A stretch of 64,000 nt of DNA from Ricordea florida (Eukaryota > Cnidaria > Anthozoa > Corallimorpharia > Ricordeidae): the NCBI GenBank assembly GCA_949710005.1, contig OX453275.1:19382507-19446506 (forward strand), in the 5' to 3' direction. How positions within the stretch are numbered: the first letter of the stretch is position 1; each line of letters begins with the position of its first letter. This document shows, in pieces, positions 1 through 14,100 of this stretch. Both the position numbers and the translations under genes were made by a program. The notes below the pieces were generated by a model. It saw nothing but the letters and a program-made list of their open reading frames with translations, was not told the DNA's origin and did not search any database.

Positions 1-850
1 AAGAAGTTCACCGCTAATGTGCGAAACGTGTTCACATCTCAAGTTGTCACGTTCAAGTCTGGCAAACAGAGTCGAAAGTGGTTGAACGCGCCCGATATGA
101 ACTATTGGCCACAACAACTGAACTTTGCGGTATGGTGCGCGACCTCTGGATGTGGAATTAGTCCCTTCGAGAGTCTGAACTATCCCAAAGTCGTGAACAG
201 CTTCGTTAAGTTTCACGTTTATTTCACCATAAGGCGGATATTGTACGAATTGAGTATGCCGCTGCCTGATGAACAGCCATTTGCCATAGCGAACAATCCT
301 TACAGTAAGGTTGCTTACCAGATTATGCGCTGAATTTGGAATCGCGAACAATTCTGATTTCAGATGGAAAGGCGGGCGAAACGGTGGTCTGGGTGATATC
401 TTCCTGGATTATGGAGCTGGGTATCATGGACGGGGTGGAGGATTCCAAAATGTTCACATCGTGAGAAACTACGATGAAGAGGCGAACCAATGGCCTGGCG
501 CGGGTGGTAAATTCTCGGATGATGGAGGTAAGAAGGAAAAGGGGGATCTCATCTCGTTCATTCGTAATGATGATTTCGCTGGGTACAAGTATGCTTGGTT
601 CATACCCACGAGTAGTCATGGCCTTACCAAGGCTGGACTTGGGAGATTGAATCGATCTGTTGAGGCCTTCGTTTATTGCGTGTTAGGGTCCCAAGTTAAT
701 ACTCGAAACTCGATTGTGGGCACTGGCGGCGGGGCGATTGAGACGCAACAAGAGTTTTTATCTTTGTTTGAGAGTAGTGTGATCAAGAATGATATAAGCC
801 CCAATATCAATATCGATTTTATCCTGACTGTTCTCATATATTCGTTATAG
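1..850 (+). pseudogene. C-terminal part of an unidentified protein, frameshifted, running off the left edge
   Basis: The reading frame is open from base 1 (the codons before the first possible start are also sense), so this is the 3' part of a longer CDS. Frame 1 runs to the stop at 331-333. Frame 2 continues the same kind of protein from about 314 to the stop at 848-850, so a frameshift lies near 315-335. Visible landmarks are KWLNAPDMNYWPQQLNF and FHVYFTIRRILY in the first part, and a Gly-rich stretch, KFSDDGGKKEKGDLISF and RLNRSVEAFVYCVLG in the second. I do not recognise the family. The composition (compact, aromatic-rich, no signal peptide or membrane segment) and its position beside repeats suggest a repetitive-element or virus-like protein, but that is inference. 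A splice event instead of a frameshift is possible, although no good GT-AG pair is seen. Confidence 0.5.
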
Positions 851-1897
851 TACTAGTGAGGAGAATTTCTTTACATGTCAATACCACTTTTTTGTTTTTG
901 GTGATCATTTTCGTTATTCTCATTACATGAAAGGTTGATGAACAGTGAATATTGCAATGAGAAATTGAATGCTGGTCACTGCTGGGATTAAAAAAGGGTT
1001 TATGTGTTTTTAAAATATAATATATATATATATAATTTAAAGAAAATTACACGTTAGCTCGAAGATATGAATCTTGTGTTATCATGGCAAGAACATTACC
1101 TCAAGAGTGAGCGTATTGTTTTTGTCACGCGCACATAAAATTCATATCTTCTCGCCACCGCGTAATATCCTTTATATATGGTACCTTTCTTATTCAATTG
1201 TAACCAAATTCTTTTCTTTTTGTATATATCCCAAAAAAGATTACGAAATTTTCTTGAAGATTACAAGGACTACATTTCTTACTCATGCTGCTAAAGGAAT
1301 TTAGGCCCACATCTAGACTATCAACCCATCACGATCAGGGAACAAAATCTCAAAATGTACCTGCTTTACTTAATAAGGATTGCCGAGGGAAAACTTAGAA
1401 GGTTATCATTACTGGAACTTTCATGGCTGAAACCCCTTAGGATGCAAGTAAATTGTCACACTGTTGGTTGACGATAATATTTTAAGTGAAAGAATATATT
1501 TTCTCTTTTTTTTTCAGGGGCGCTACAAGAAACCCTGCACAAAGAAGTAAATAAAGATCATTGAAACAAACACGGCCTATAAAGTGATTGATCTTAAGAG
1601 TGGCACTAGACATGTTCCTTTTCACATCACTAGACTAACAATCAAACAAGCATTAAGACAAATTAAGCTACAACCTTCACTATACAAAAATCATACTTCT
1701 ACTGCCAATCTCTCGTAATTCCCTAAATACATGCAAAGTTACATACGATTGGCTTTAAACATTATGTATTGTCTGTGACAAAAATCAGAACGACAATGGC
1801 GTGTTGTACTGCTATCTAAAGGAAAAGACGCAGCTTCTTGACTGGGGTAGGGTAATCACCAAAGGTCAGTACGATCTAGATCCTGAGTCTACCCCTA
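851..1897. other. Intergenic stretch downstream of PRPSAP; no gene seen
   Basis: AT-rich DNA with a short TA microsatellite at about 1013-1035 and pyrimidine runs. I see no coding exon. The region contains the 3' flank of the minus-strand PRPSAP gene, but I could not place its polyadenylation site with confidence. Confidence 0.5.
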
Positions 1898-2056
1898 CTA
1901 GTCCTCCAATGGTACATTCCGGAACAGATAACCCATGGACTCTCCATTGTGGATACGGCGAATGGCTTCAGCGAGTAACGAGCTTATGTCCACTGTTCTG
2001 ATCTTGCTGCAGCGGCTCATCTTGGAGTCGTGAGCCACTGTGTTGGTTACTACAAC
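1898..2056 (-). CDS. PRPSAP: PRPSAP exon 11 (stop codon)
   Basis: 159 nt coding [38 protein letters not shown] and [12 protein letters not shown], then TAG at 1900-1898. The acceptor is tttttgatag. It aligns end to end with the C-terminus of PRPP synthetases. Confidence 0.93.
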   Translation of the reverse strand, partial: VVVTNTVAHDSKMSRCSKIRTVDISSLLAEAIRRIHNGESMGYLFRNVPLED

Positions 2057-5000
2057 CTATCAAAAACATTAGCAACAAAAGCCAGTCCACAAAATTAATA
2101 TTAGTAATGGTTAACTGAAGGACGACGTGTGGGTTTTTGTAAGATACATGGGCCACTCAATCGATAAAACAAAATCAATCAAACGATTTTATCGTAAACT
2201 ACAGGTTGATCACCCACACTATTCTATGTGAACATAAACTAAAAAGCTATCAAACAGAACTGTACTTTAATACTGTTTCTTGGACTATGAGGAGTGGTTC
2301 TAACTTTTTCATCCCTAAATAAAATCATGCAATGTAATCATTCTTTGGAAAGTTACTGAACAGTAATGTTTGTTCTATCATACCGTGTAGTTCTAAATTG
2401 TGCACCTGTGGATGGAACCATGCAGATAGACCATTCCTTGTAAAACTACTAAACAGTACTGTACTGTGGTACTGTTTGTCTTCCTATGCAGTGCGGTTCT
2501 GACTTTTTCATTAGTAAATCAAGTCATTATTGCAGACCTTTCTTTGGAAATTAACATACTTAACAGTACTGTACTGTAGTACTATATGTTGTTTTACATA
2601 CCGTGGTTCAAAGTTTTTCTGAGCGACCATTCCCTAAAACGTTAATGAACAGTACCGCTCTGTGATATTAATCAGTGTGATTCTATTTAATCTGTAGATG
2701 AAACAATGCAGTGTCTTACGCCATTGTAGTGCGATCTTTTAAAAGAAAGAGCCACCCGTTCAGCAAACGCCATCTTCCTCTCAAACCATCTATCTAAGCT
2801 ATTTCTATTGATGGCCACAACACATTTTCAAGGAAAAACATCAAGAAGTGATGCGTTAGTTGAGTGTGTGGTTATCATGTCTTATCATGATGTGAAAATT
2901 TTCGACAAACTGAATTCTCGACAAACTGAATTTGACCGAACAATGTTCGATGACCCACTGTTATATGCAACCCTGTTATATGCAACCCTGTTATATGCAA
3001 CCCTGTTACATGCAACCCTGTTACATGCAACCCTGTTACATGCAACCCTGTTACATGCAACCCTGTTACATGCAACCCTGTTATATGCAACCCTGTTATA
3101 TGCAACCCTGTTATATGCAACCCTGTTACATGCAACCCTGTTACATGCAACCCTGTTACATGCAACCCTGTTATATGCAACCCTGTTACATACAACCCTG
3201 TTATATGCAACCCTGTTATATGCAACCCTGTTATATGCAACCCTGTTATATGCAACCCTGTTACATGCAACCCTGTTACATGCAACCCTGTTACATGCAA
3301 CCCTGTTATATGCAACCCTGTTACATGCAACCCTGTTACATGCAACCCTGTTATATGCAACCCTGTTATATGCAACCCTGTTATACGCAACCCTGTTATA
3401 TGCAACCCTGTTATATGCAACCCTGTTATATGCAACCCTGTCATATGCAACCCTGTTACATGCAACCCTGTTACATGCAACCCTGTTATATGCAACCCTG
3501 TTATATGCAACCCTGTTATATGCAACCCTGTTATATGCAACCCTGTTACATGCAACCCTGTTATATGCAACCCTGTTACATGCAACCCTGTTACAGATAA
3601 CCCACCTCATCGATAACTGATTTTTCTATCAGTTCCGGTGCATCAGCAGACAGCAGACCATGTGTAACCATCACCATAATCTTATAAGCCCCACGCTCCT
3701 TTAACAGCTTGGCCGCGGTCACAAAGGAATCAGCTTCATCAATCATGTCATCCTGCGAGCGTACAATGGTCAAAAAGCAGTCAGGAGATTGGTTTGGTAA
3801 TGCATCATTGCGGTTGGTGACTGGCTAAACAATCTCGGAGCAGCTCTCCAAACCAATCAGAGAGAAACGTAAGCTTAAATTTGTTTTCTTAGCGAGCACA
3901 CGTTTTCCCGTTCATGCAGTTGATGCAAAAGACGTACTTGCTTTAGGCTCTAATTGTCGTATGGTTCATTGGATAGTGAGATCCCTTATAACAAACCAAA
4001 CGTTTGACTTGAAAACGAATTGGGAATCATCGATAAACACCGCTTTCAGTACATAGTATTGGTTTGTTCCAGTCCAATCGATTTGGCAACGTACAGTACA
4101 GAGCTGAAACCTTCGATACACGTGCACCGCTTTCTTGCGAGTAATACATTCCATAGTAGCTAGTTCAGTGATTCCAGCGAGAAACGACAAGCGATTCGAG
4201 AGATACGAGACGCGTCTCGCGAGAAACGAGACAAGAGGTGCTAACTTACATTTGAGCGGTACTGTAATTTGATTTTGGTTTCACTACTATGGATACTGAA
4301 AACCGTTACATTTGCTAAGTCAAGATGATCAATAACAAGACGATTTTGAAGCTCTTATTATTTTGTACTGACCGTCCGTGTTTTTCCCAACCTCCCTCCC
4401 TCCCTTACATACCACGATAATGGCAATTTTCCCCCCTACATCCCCCACCACATTAATTGGGGGTTTGGCCTTGGGAAGAAAACCTGTGAAAGAAAAAAAA
4501 ACGAAAACAAATGAATACAGAAAGCGTTTAGCGTAAGTTTTTTGAGAGATATAGTAAAGCAATCGTACTAAACAAAATATCATAGCGTCAAGTAAGGGTC
4601 AGGTAACAGTGCCATTTCCCTTGTGAAACTTCTCTCTACAAACACAGTAAATAAGACTACCGTGTATGTAGCTCAGTTGGTACAGCGTGCAACCGTATCC
4701 GCGAAGTCGCGAATTTGATTCACGCTCTCGCCTGTTCGCAACTGCTTATGAGTCATGGCGTTACTATGAAGGTGGGTCTATATGTGAACTGCGGAAGAAA
4801 TATTTAATAAGTAAGAGATCATCACTGGTATCGCAAGATCACGGGTTCGAATCCCGTTCAAAGCCTGAATCTTTTCAGCTCTTATCTTGGCAACTGCTTT
4901 AAGTGGTAACGAAAAGAATACCATATTTCCCTTTCTATTACTTAAAATTATTCTTCAACCTTCGAAGGCCACTATAAAAAATAAAAATGCTCCATAACTA

Positions 5001-8000
5001 ACGTGAAGTTGTTCTGAGCTGGGCTCTTAAGTTTATGATACTTAAGTGCGACAATTTTTTAATTTCGGAGGCTGCAAAAAAAAAAAAAAAAAAACAGCGG
5101 TTAAGCGCACATGGTCACTATTTGGATTCATATGTTACTATAATAATTGCCCGGTTTCTAATTCGTTTCAGTTGCACTTTAAGTTGCTTACATAACTGCG
5201 ATGATCTTTCTCTTACTGCAGTGCGTTAATACATTGAGGATCTAAGTCTTCCATTGCGTTCTAAATCTTGTATAAAATAACAACTCAAACTACATGGATA
5301 CGCCGGTCACGTGGGAGGGGACGTCAAAACCATGTTTGTACAAGCTAATATAAACAGCAATCAGACATAAGAAATTGGAATTATCAACCACGTTGATAAA
5401 TAAGTTATACCACCTTAAGGTAAAAGGGGGATGCTGACGTTTAGAGCGTGACGACCCTTCGTCGAATTGAGTTTCAATTCCCCTTCGACGCAGCACCCGG
5501 TCCAGTTTGTTTAGAAACTACCTCCACAGCACTCAGACATAGTTTGAAGCTGCGCTGGTTTGAAATAATGGATGCTACTTAAAAATTTACAATTCACCGA
5601 CCCAGTCATTATTTCAAACCGGCGTAGGATCAAATTATGTGTGTTCACCTAGTTGTAATGCCAGGGCTCGAGACTAACTTGATAGCTCACTAGCCTATTG
5701 GCTAGGAACAGGTTTAATGCTACTAGCCAAAACACAATTTGTACTAGCCAAACTTGTCATCCGCAGATTCAGTGATTTGTTTCATGAGAATGGTCGAGAT
5801 CAGAAATATCTTTCTCAATCTAAAAATTATTATGAAATAAAATTCAACGGTTGCAAACATAACGCCCACTTTTATTAAATATTTTCATATTCGATAGTAC
5901 CGTATTGGTTTCATTTCTTTGTTAATTTCCTTTAAATACTGAAAACTGGCCTTTTGAAAATAAATTATACTGACAGAGTGAACTACAGAGACATACTACT
6001 TATTAAACTAGAGTTAGGTCATAACAGAGAAATCTCGGACCGAGGCCTTGATGTATTGACCGAACGATAGCGAGGGCAGTACAGTCAAGGCCGAGGTCTG
6101 AGATTTCCTTGTAATTACCGAACAGACAAGGGTAATAAGTTATTTCTTGTTTGGCCTTTTTAGCACTGAAAAAAAGACGGAATATCTGCTTGCACGCGTA
6201 AGAGGTCAACAAACGCACCTGACCATGGGATCGAAACCAGAAGTGACAGAAGAAACAGTTTCTTTGAAAAAAATGAGACAACTTTTGTCTACATTAAGGA
6301 AAAAAATTTTCAAAAAATTTTAATGCCCGGTAATTACAAAGAAACCTTGCCCGCTCAGCAGCCAAACAGAGCGCGCGTACTATTGTAGCAAATTTAATAA
6401 ATTCACATATTGTGCGAACCGGACCCCCTTTACATTTCAAGATTTGTGCAATGAAAAATCTTACCTGGGTGTGGATTTGAGAAGTTCTGTATCTCACAAC
6501 TCACAATAGATTTGAAAGAGCTTCAGTGAACACTACAAATTTCTACCTTCAGATACTTGAAGTGATTTAAACTAGATGTTCTTTTTTCTCTAACAACGGG
6601 AAACCTCCAATCATTGGTTTCCTACACAGTTTTTCAACCAGTAGTTTTCAAGGCAGTTAAGGTTACTGTAGAACTTCCGAGGTGTCTTCCGAAGCATCAT
6701 TATAACCAATTAACCATAGAAAAGTATATATGATGGTAAAGCTAATAAAATGTAGAATCAGAAAATATATTTTTTTTAACATTTGATTTAATGGTAAGCG
6801 CGCGCAAGCCATCAAACGTAAAATTTACACTGTTTGCTAAACTGAATTAGCTGCATTCCTGCTCGCTCGCACGACTAAAAAAACTGCACAGTGTGATTGA
6901 CTACAAAAAGGTGAGGCTTTTTCGATATTCCGATTGGTTGCCGAGAAAATCTATTTTGAGGTTGGCGAATTGAATATTTGCCAATCTTCGTCAAATGAGA
7001 GCGGGTAAAAGGAGAAGTACTTGTAATATCAAAAAAGCTTCACGCACTATTGTAGTCTATCAAGTACTGATTGACATTGTGCAGTTTGTTTGGTCGCGCG
7101 TGCGAGCAGGAAGTTTAGACACTCTCCCCAGGTTGCGCTCGCTTGAAAAAATCAGGATAGCAGCCGTTGTGAAATAAGCAGCACTCTTAACCAATGGTAG
7201 CGCACGAAATATCTATTTCCTTTCAATTTATAGCATGAGGGATCTAAGTAGGATCAAACTCGACATGTATCTCTACAGTTTACACCAACCTGGTAGATCC
7301 AAATGGTTCTCTGAAAATGAGAACGCAAACCGCCTCGCCTCCGGTAACGAAGGTGGCGGTGACTGCCGGCCATCAAGCCTTTCACTTTCAGTTTCTTTCT
7401 GTTCACCGTGGATCACAGCAAGCCCAAGCCTCAAGCGCTCCGCAAAAGACGTTGCTCTGTAGAAGTATGGAGTAAAAATCTTAAATTATGCCGATTGTCG
7501 GGAGACGAGAAATTTTACGGCATTCGCTATGGTATTCAGTCCCAAGTGTAAGAGGATAACAAGAATAGGATCAAAGCCTATATATATATATATATATATA
7601 TATAAAAAGTTATGATGCTTCGAGCCAACAGGGATGCCACACGCCAGAAGGATCCAAAAGGATTCGTAGTCCAAACCTCGAGTAATGAAATTTGTAGGCA
7701 ATTGTGGAACACGAGGACGGACAACTTCGAGCGAAAAAAAAAAAAATATATATATATACAGTAAAAAATCTAAAAAAAAGTTTAAAAATTTAATAATTTA
7801 ATTTAATTTATAATATAATATAATATAATTTAATATAATATAATTTTAATATAATTTAATTAATAATTTAAAAATTTAATTTAATTATTAAATTATTAAA
7901 TTTTTAAACTTTTTTTAGATTTTTTACTGTATATATATATATTTTTTTTTTTTTCGCTCGAAGTTGTCCGTCCTCGTGTTCCACAATTGCCTATATATAT

Positions 8001-8001
8001 A

Positions 8002-8032
<31 letters not shown>

Positions 8033-8038
8033 AGATAT

Positions 8039-8123
<85 letters not shown>

Positions 8124-11100
8124 TATAGATAGATAGATATATATATATATATATATAGATGTTGTGGGAGAAAAAAAACACAGACACAAACAAACTACAC
8201 GTTCATCCCTACAAGCGTAAGAGGGTTTTGTTTCTGTGGCGGCAAGAAGACACAAGCTCATTACGTTTGTTTAGCGTGGATAGCTCGGGTCGGCAGATGA
8301 TTAGGAATTTTCATTTGAGGCAGAGATTACATCTTTTGCTTGAGCTGCTATATGGCGAGTGTGATGACAGGATGCGCCAGGAAATAAAGTGTTCAATGTC
8401 TTTAAAGTGGTTCTGTGATCAAAATTTAGCATTTCCTTCTCTCTTCATTTTTGGGAAGTAGAAGTGCTGAATACTTACCATGCCAAGTTTTATTTTAAAA
8501 TTCGTACGGGAAATCAGCTTATTTTGACCTTGTTTCTTGATTTTGGCAGTCCGCCCTTACTCGATTAAAAAAATGACCGAGCGTATCACAAACAAGTTGG
8601 CACTAGTCAAGCAGATAGGAAGTGACAAAACATCGTGGCTAATTTTTTTATGCAATTTGAGAGAAGTGAGACGTCTTCGATGAGCTTTTCTGGTGTTTAA
8701 AATCTCTAAAATGCCGAGAGACGAATAAAGCCAGGATTAGTTCCAACCACTTGGAAGGTATCCTCCGAATCTATAAGCGAACGAAGTCGTAGACGGGTGA
8801 GTAACGAAATAAGGCGAATTTTATCAAGTGTTTTCAATTCAAGCAACACACACAGTCGCTTTGAAGTCTTTCTCACAGCTTATCTCAATTACTTTGCGAA
8901 TTTTTACTACATCAGATCATTATTAATTGAGTTAACAGAAGCAGACAAAAGGCAGGACGACTCATTCATGCTGTCGACACAATACTTCAATAATAATCAG
9001 TTACTTGGATAAAAAGGCTTGACAATCATAAACTTTATAATGAAACAAGTTTAAATATCGTACCACGTAGCAAGTTCAACCTCTCGAGTGAATCTTGCCT
9101 GATACTGGCGTTCTATTTCAGCTTCTTCAGCCAATCTTGCCTCGTGTGCCATTGCCGGCTCACTTTTGCGAACTCAGTAATGGCGGCTGGTTTTTCGGTG
9201 GTTTTCAGCGAGCTATTGCAAGGGCAATTTCAATTTTTTCGTCCTAAATTCTTCTGCATTGTGTTCCCTTACAGATAGTTACTTAATTCCTATTGGAAAA
9301 AGTCGAAAAGGAAACTAAAGATTTTCGTCATAGTACCACTTTAAGGGTCCATATGTGTTGCTGAGTTCGGTGGAGTTTCTGTGTTTAGAGTGGTGGAAAG
9401 ATGCGGTGTGGTTTCTGTATCTTGTCTTGAAGTCGTTTTCCGTATGTCCGATATAGGTTTGGGACTTGTTGCTGTCTTTGCGCGCAACGGTGGCTTGGTA
9501 GATTACAGATGGCTGTAGGCAGTTTCCGTTGAGCGGGCAATTGCTCTTTTGTCAGCAGTTGCATGTCTTTCTTTTCTTCCATGTTCTTTTTTTCTCCTGC
9601 AACGACTACTTCGCTCTATGTTCATATATTGAGCACTGTTTTACGTTAATCAACTTTTACACTTTATATATATATATATATATATAGCTAATGTAAGGCG
9701 TGATCTTATCAATCCTGAGAACATTAAGCAACCTAGAGATAATCTTTCGCGAAAAGAACGTGTTGCCCTTAAGGAACTGAGAAACTCTAATCTAGTGATT
9801 CGGATACAGGACAAAGGTTCCCGTTTTGTTTTAATTGACGATCAAGAGTACGAAGAAAAAATGCTTGGTCAGCTCAACAATCAGCTGCACTACAAATCTT
9901 TGCAATCAGATCCTACCTCGAAGCATTTAGCGTTAGTAAGTAGTTGGTGTTCCAAATGGCTTGGAAAGGGTGAGATTTCCCCCGAAATAGCTAAGTGAGT
10001 TTTAAATAAGGAAGCGAAACCAGGAGTTGCCTTTGGGAACATTAAAACGCACAAAACGGGCAACCCGTTAAGACTCATTACCTCTTGTTGTGGTACGGCA
10101 ATTGAGAACTTATCGGCCTTTACCGAATTCTATTTGCAACCACTTGCTCGTAAATTACCATCATTTATTAAGGACACCACGGATTTGCTTAACAAAATAG
10201 GAGATCTTAACACGAGTGGCCCTTTTCCAACTGGCACCTTACTGGTTTCGTGGGATGTGGTTTCAATGTTCCCCAACATCGACAACAAACTTGGTCTTAC
10301 TGCAGTTAGGAAAGCTTTGAATGCTAGGGAAAACAAAACTCCGTCTACATTTTGCATACTAGAAGCCGTAAAAATCTGTTTGAAAAGCAACCATTCTGTT
10401 TTTGGGGAGAATTTCTTTCTTCAGATTCATGGCACGGCCATGGGTCCAAAAAATGCATGTAGTTATGCCGATCTAGCCATGGGTGAAATTGATCTTAAAG
10501 CCAAGTTTTCCGGTCCGATAAAGCCGTCCTTGTGGTGGCGTTATCGTGACGATGTCTTTGATCTTTGGCAGCAAGGCCTTCCTGCCTTACATCAATTTAC
10601 TGATTATATTAATTCTCTATACCCTACTATTAAATTCGAGTTAGTTTTTTCTGAACGTGAGCTTCATGTACTTGATCTTACTTTACATCTTGTGGAAGGG
10701 TTTATTAGAACTGATGTTTATTCTAAACCTACAGATAGCCATTTATACCTTCTAGCTGCCATCCCAAGCATGTCTTCAAGGCTATTCCTTTTGGAGTAGC
10801 GACTAGATTGAAGAGAAATTGCTCTGAAGAAACTTTCCTTGCCGAGAGAACAGTTGAGTACAAAGGTTATCTTGTTAATCAGGGTTATCCCTCCAAATTA
10901 GTTGACGATCAATTCTCCAAAGCCTCCACTATTTCTAGGAATGATTTACTACGGCAACGCGGAAAACAACCGAAGAAATTATTTCCATTTGTTCTCACAT
11001 TTAATCCTAATTTGCCGAATGTGAGTAGTATAATTAGAAAGCATTTTGTTGATTTTGCAATCCAACCCTAAATTGAAAGAACTTTTCCCTCAAGGCTCTA

Positions 11101-14100
11101 TCATACCATCTTTTCGTAGAACAAAAAACCTGAAAGAATTATTAGCACCATCTCGTTTTAAAACCGCCGATGAGGGACAAACAATTCAGCCAAACAATGG
11201 CTGCTTTAAATGTGAAAGAAATAGATGCGATCTCTGTCGAAATTTCTTTGTTGAATCTAAATCATTTCTAAGTTTTAAAACGGGCAGAAAATACACCATT
11301 CATTCAAGGTTATCTTGTGATTCTAAAAACGTGATCTATTTAGTTTCTTTTAAGAAATGTCGTTTACAGTACATAGGATCAACTACCACCGATTTTCGGG
11401 TTAGGTTTCGTAACCACAAGTCTGCTATGCTCACAAACAAAACCACTTGTGAGGTAGCAGTACATTTCAATAAAATTCCACACTCCTTGGATGATTTTGA
11501 ATTCCAATGCATTGATCAGGTGCAGGCCCCTAATGACTCAGACGAGATCGATAGGTTTTTAATTACGAAAGAGGCCTATTGGAGTGCTCAACTGTTCTCT
11601 ATGGCTCCCCATGGCTTAAATAAAGGAAAAGAATTTCACTCCAAAAACAGAATTTGTTATAATTAACATTCTCTTGTGTAAATATGCGTTCGCGCCATAA
11701 GGCAGTCCAAAGGTCCTTCCTTGGATTTTGTCAGCTTTTTGGGTGTTAGGTATGCTCAAAGGCCCTGCCTGGGATCTTATTACAGCTTATTGTTTAAGGG
11801 CCCCTCCAGGGATTTTGTTGTTTGTCAACCCTTTAATGCTCCAAAGGCCTCGATTTGGGATTTTGTTGTTAACCTTGTCCAGCGTAAACGTAGGTTTCTT
11901 CTGCCTATCTTTGCAAACTAGTTTTCCCGTTATATTTACCGCATTGCAAGAGTCCGTTTTATCTATTTTAACTCTTTTAGTTTTTAGGTTGAATTTACCC
12001 TAGTTCTGCAATTATTACGCTCTATAATGTAATTCATGCACAGTATTGTATTCTTTTCGTTTGGTCTATTAATTATCACCCTGTATGACGCAATTTATAG
12101 TACAGCATTGTATTTCTCGTTTTGCATTTTTTTCCTGTATTGTATTAATCACGATGTATTATAGCACAATATTGTATTTTTCATTTCGTTACGAAATCTC
12201 TCACACTGTAACCGTATTTAAACTTAGTTTTCGTCCTTTTTCTCTTGTAACTGATGAAGGTCTAAGACCGAAACGTTTTTCTATTAAATTTTTAACTTTT
12301 TAACTTTTTTACCGTCAGAAGTTGTCCGTCCTTGCTTTATCAAACGTTTTTATATATATATGGGCAGTGGCTAGACTCTGCTTGGAGCCGGTCCAGAATG
12401 GAGCAGTGAGGCGACTCCTTCCCTCCACTAGCCTCGGGTGAGCACCTTGGGCAAGTGCTAGTACACCCGGAGCCTCCCGTGCTAGGGATACGGTTTGTGA
12501 CTTTGTCACCACACTCGGGCGGATGAGCCTCAAGCAGGTCAACGGCCAATACCGGCGGATCTGATGGTCAATTCGGCATCAGTTTCCGGCAAGTAGCAAC
12601 GAGTTGTTCCTGCGGCCATCCCAGCTATGCTGGGTCGTCCATAAACAGGGCCTCTCGCCAAGGGATGCTACCCTTGCGCTAGGTAGTATCGTCATCAGTG
12701 GTGCAGCCTCACAGTTTTTATGGACAGTCAATCTAGTATTGGAGCTATGGCTACCGCATTCGGGGGAACCGATGCGCCACCCAGTGCGGCAGTGGCCAAA
12801 AAAGGACGAAGACCGCATTCGGCTACTACTTCCAGAGCAACCAACAATCGACAGTTTCAGTCTTCTAGAAAGCAAGTTCTAACCCTTGGAGCTTGGAAGG
12901 TTCGGACTACCAATGATGGCGATGGTTCATTTAGACCAGAGCGAGCTACAGTACTCATTTGCCGTGAGTTAGAGCAGCTAACATTGATATCTGTGCTTTA
13001 AGTGAAGTCCGACGTCCCAGCACCGGTAATGTTGCAGAAAGGAGTCATACTATTTTCTGGAGTGGAGGAAGTGACAGAACAGCTGGTGTCGGCTTTGCCA
13101 TCTCCAACAGACTTGCAGCTCAAGGGATCTACCCAACACCAGTCAACGAGACTGTCAATAAAGGGATAGCTTGAAGAACACATGGCAACATCTCCGTTCC
13201 AAGCACTGGCACCAGCTCGATCATGTGCTAGCTAATCAAGCTGCTAAGCCTTTTATCAAAGTAACGAAAGTCAATCAAGCTGCAGATTGCTTCACTGACC
13301 ACAAGCTGCTGGTGTCTAATTGCGTCTTCCCTGTGAAGTGTAAGAAGAATATCTGAAGACCCCCGAAAAAGCTAGACACACGTCTAAATGACTATAAGAA
13401 GGCGAAGCTTGTTCAGTTTCTAGATGAGAAGATCCCTGCTTGTAACAATGACTTTGAAGAACTGAAAGACATTCTTCAACAAGCTGCAACCCATGTGTTC
13501 GAAAAGAAGAAAAGGATCCAGAATGACTGGTTTGATGATCAAGATGATGAAATTCGAAATTTATTTCAAGACAAAAGCCTAGACAGGCACTCGTTAAGAA
13601 CACGTATCAGAGAACTCAAGGATGCATGGTTTCAAAAGAAAGCTGAAGAAGCTGAACAGTATTCTCAAGCAAAGAATCCACGAGAATTCTATGCCACCTT
13701 GAATACAGTCTACGGCCCTAGATCCAGAAGTTCTCGTCCTGTGCGCTCGAAAGACGGCATTCTCTTGTCTGATCCAGCAGAAGTCAAGGGTAGATGGGTG
13801 GAACACTTCAGTGATTTGCTAAACCTCCCCAGTGATGTTGACTTTACAGTTGTGGACGAACTAGATCAATTACCAATTATGCAATCTATGGATCATCCAA
13901 TTACAGACCAGGAACTGGACAAAGCTATCTCAAATACCAAACTAGGAAAGAGCCCTGGCTCAGATGGTGTCCTTCCTGAAATTATTGTTTATGGTGGCTG
14001 CTGTCTGAGAACTTTTCTTCTCACCCTCTTTAATATCATCTGGGCGTCTGAAATGATTCCTCAACAGTGGAAAGATGCAATCATCACCATCTTATTTAAG

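Noticed and set aside
2808..3620. ORFs of 220-270 codons on both strands
   Set aside because: They read a 15-bp minisatellite in several frames; no protein features and no similarity outside the array.
1898..4583. PRPSAP as a truncated two-exon pseudogene
   Set aside because: First impression only; nine further exons with matching phases were found upstream and downstream.
4660..4735. Functional tRNA gene
   Set aside because: The A box is good but the region cannot form a tRNA cloverleaf with the distant B box; it is a SINE head.
7896..8261. Minus-strand ORFs of 89-121 codons (YIYI/LSIY)
   Set aside because: Products of TA and GATA microsatellites.
12250..12280. Second hammerhead ribozyme (ctgatgaaggtctaagaccg then aaac)
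   Set aside because: The core has one extra A before stem II and no UH cleavage site pairs to give stems I and III.
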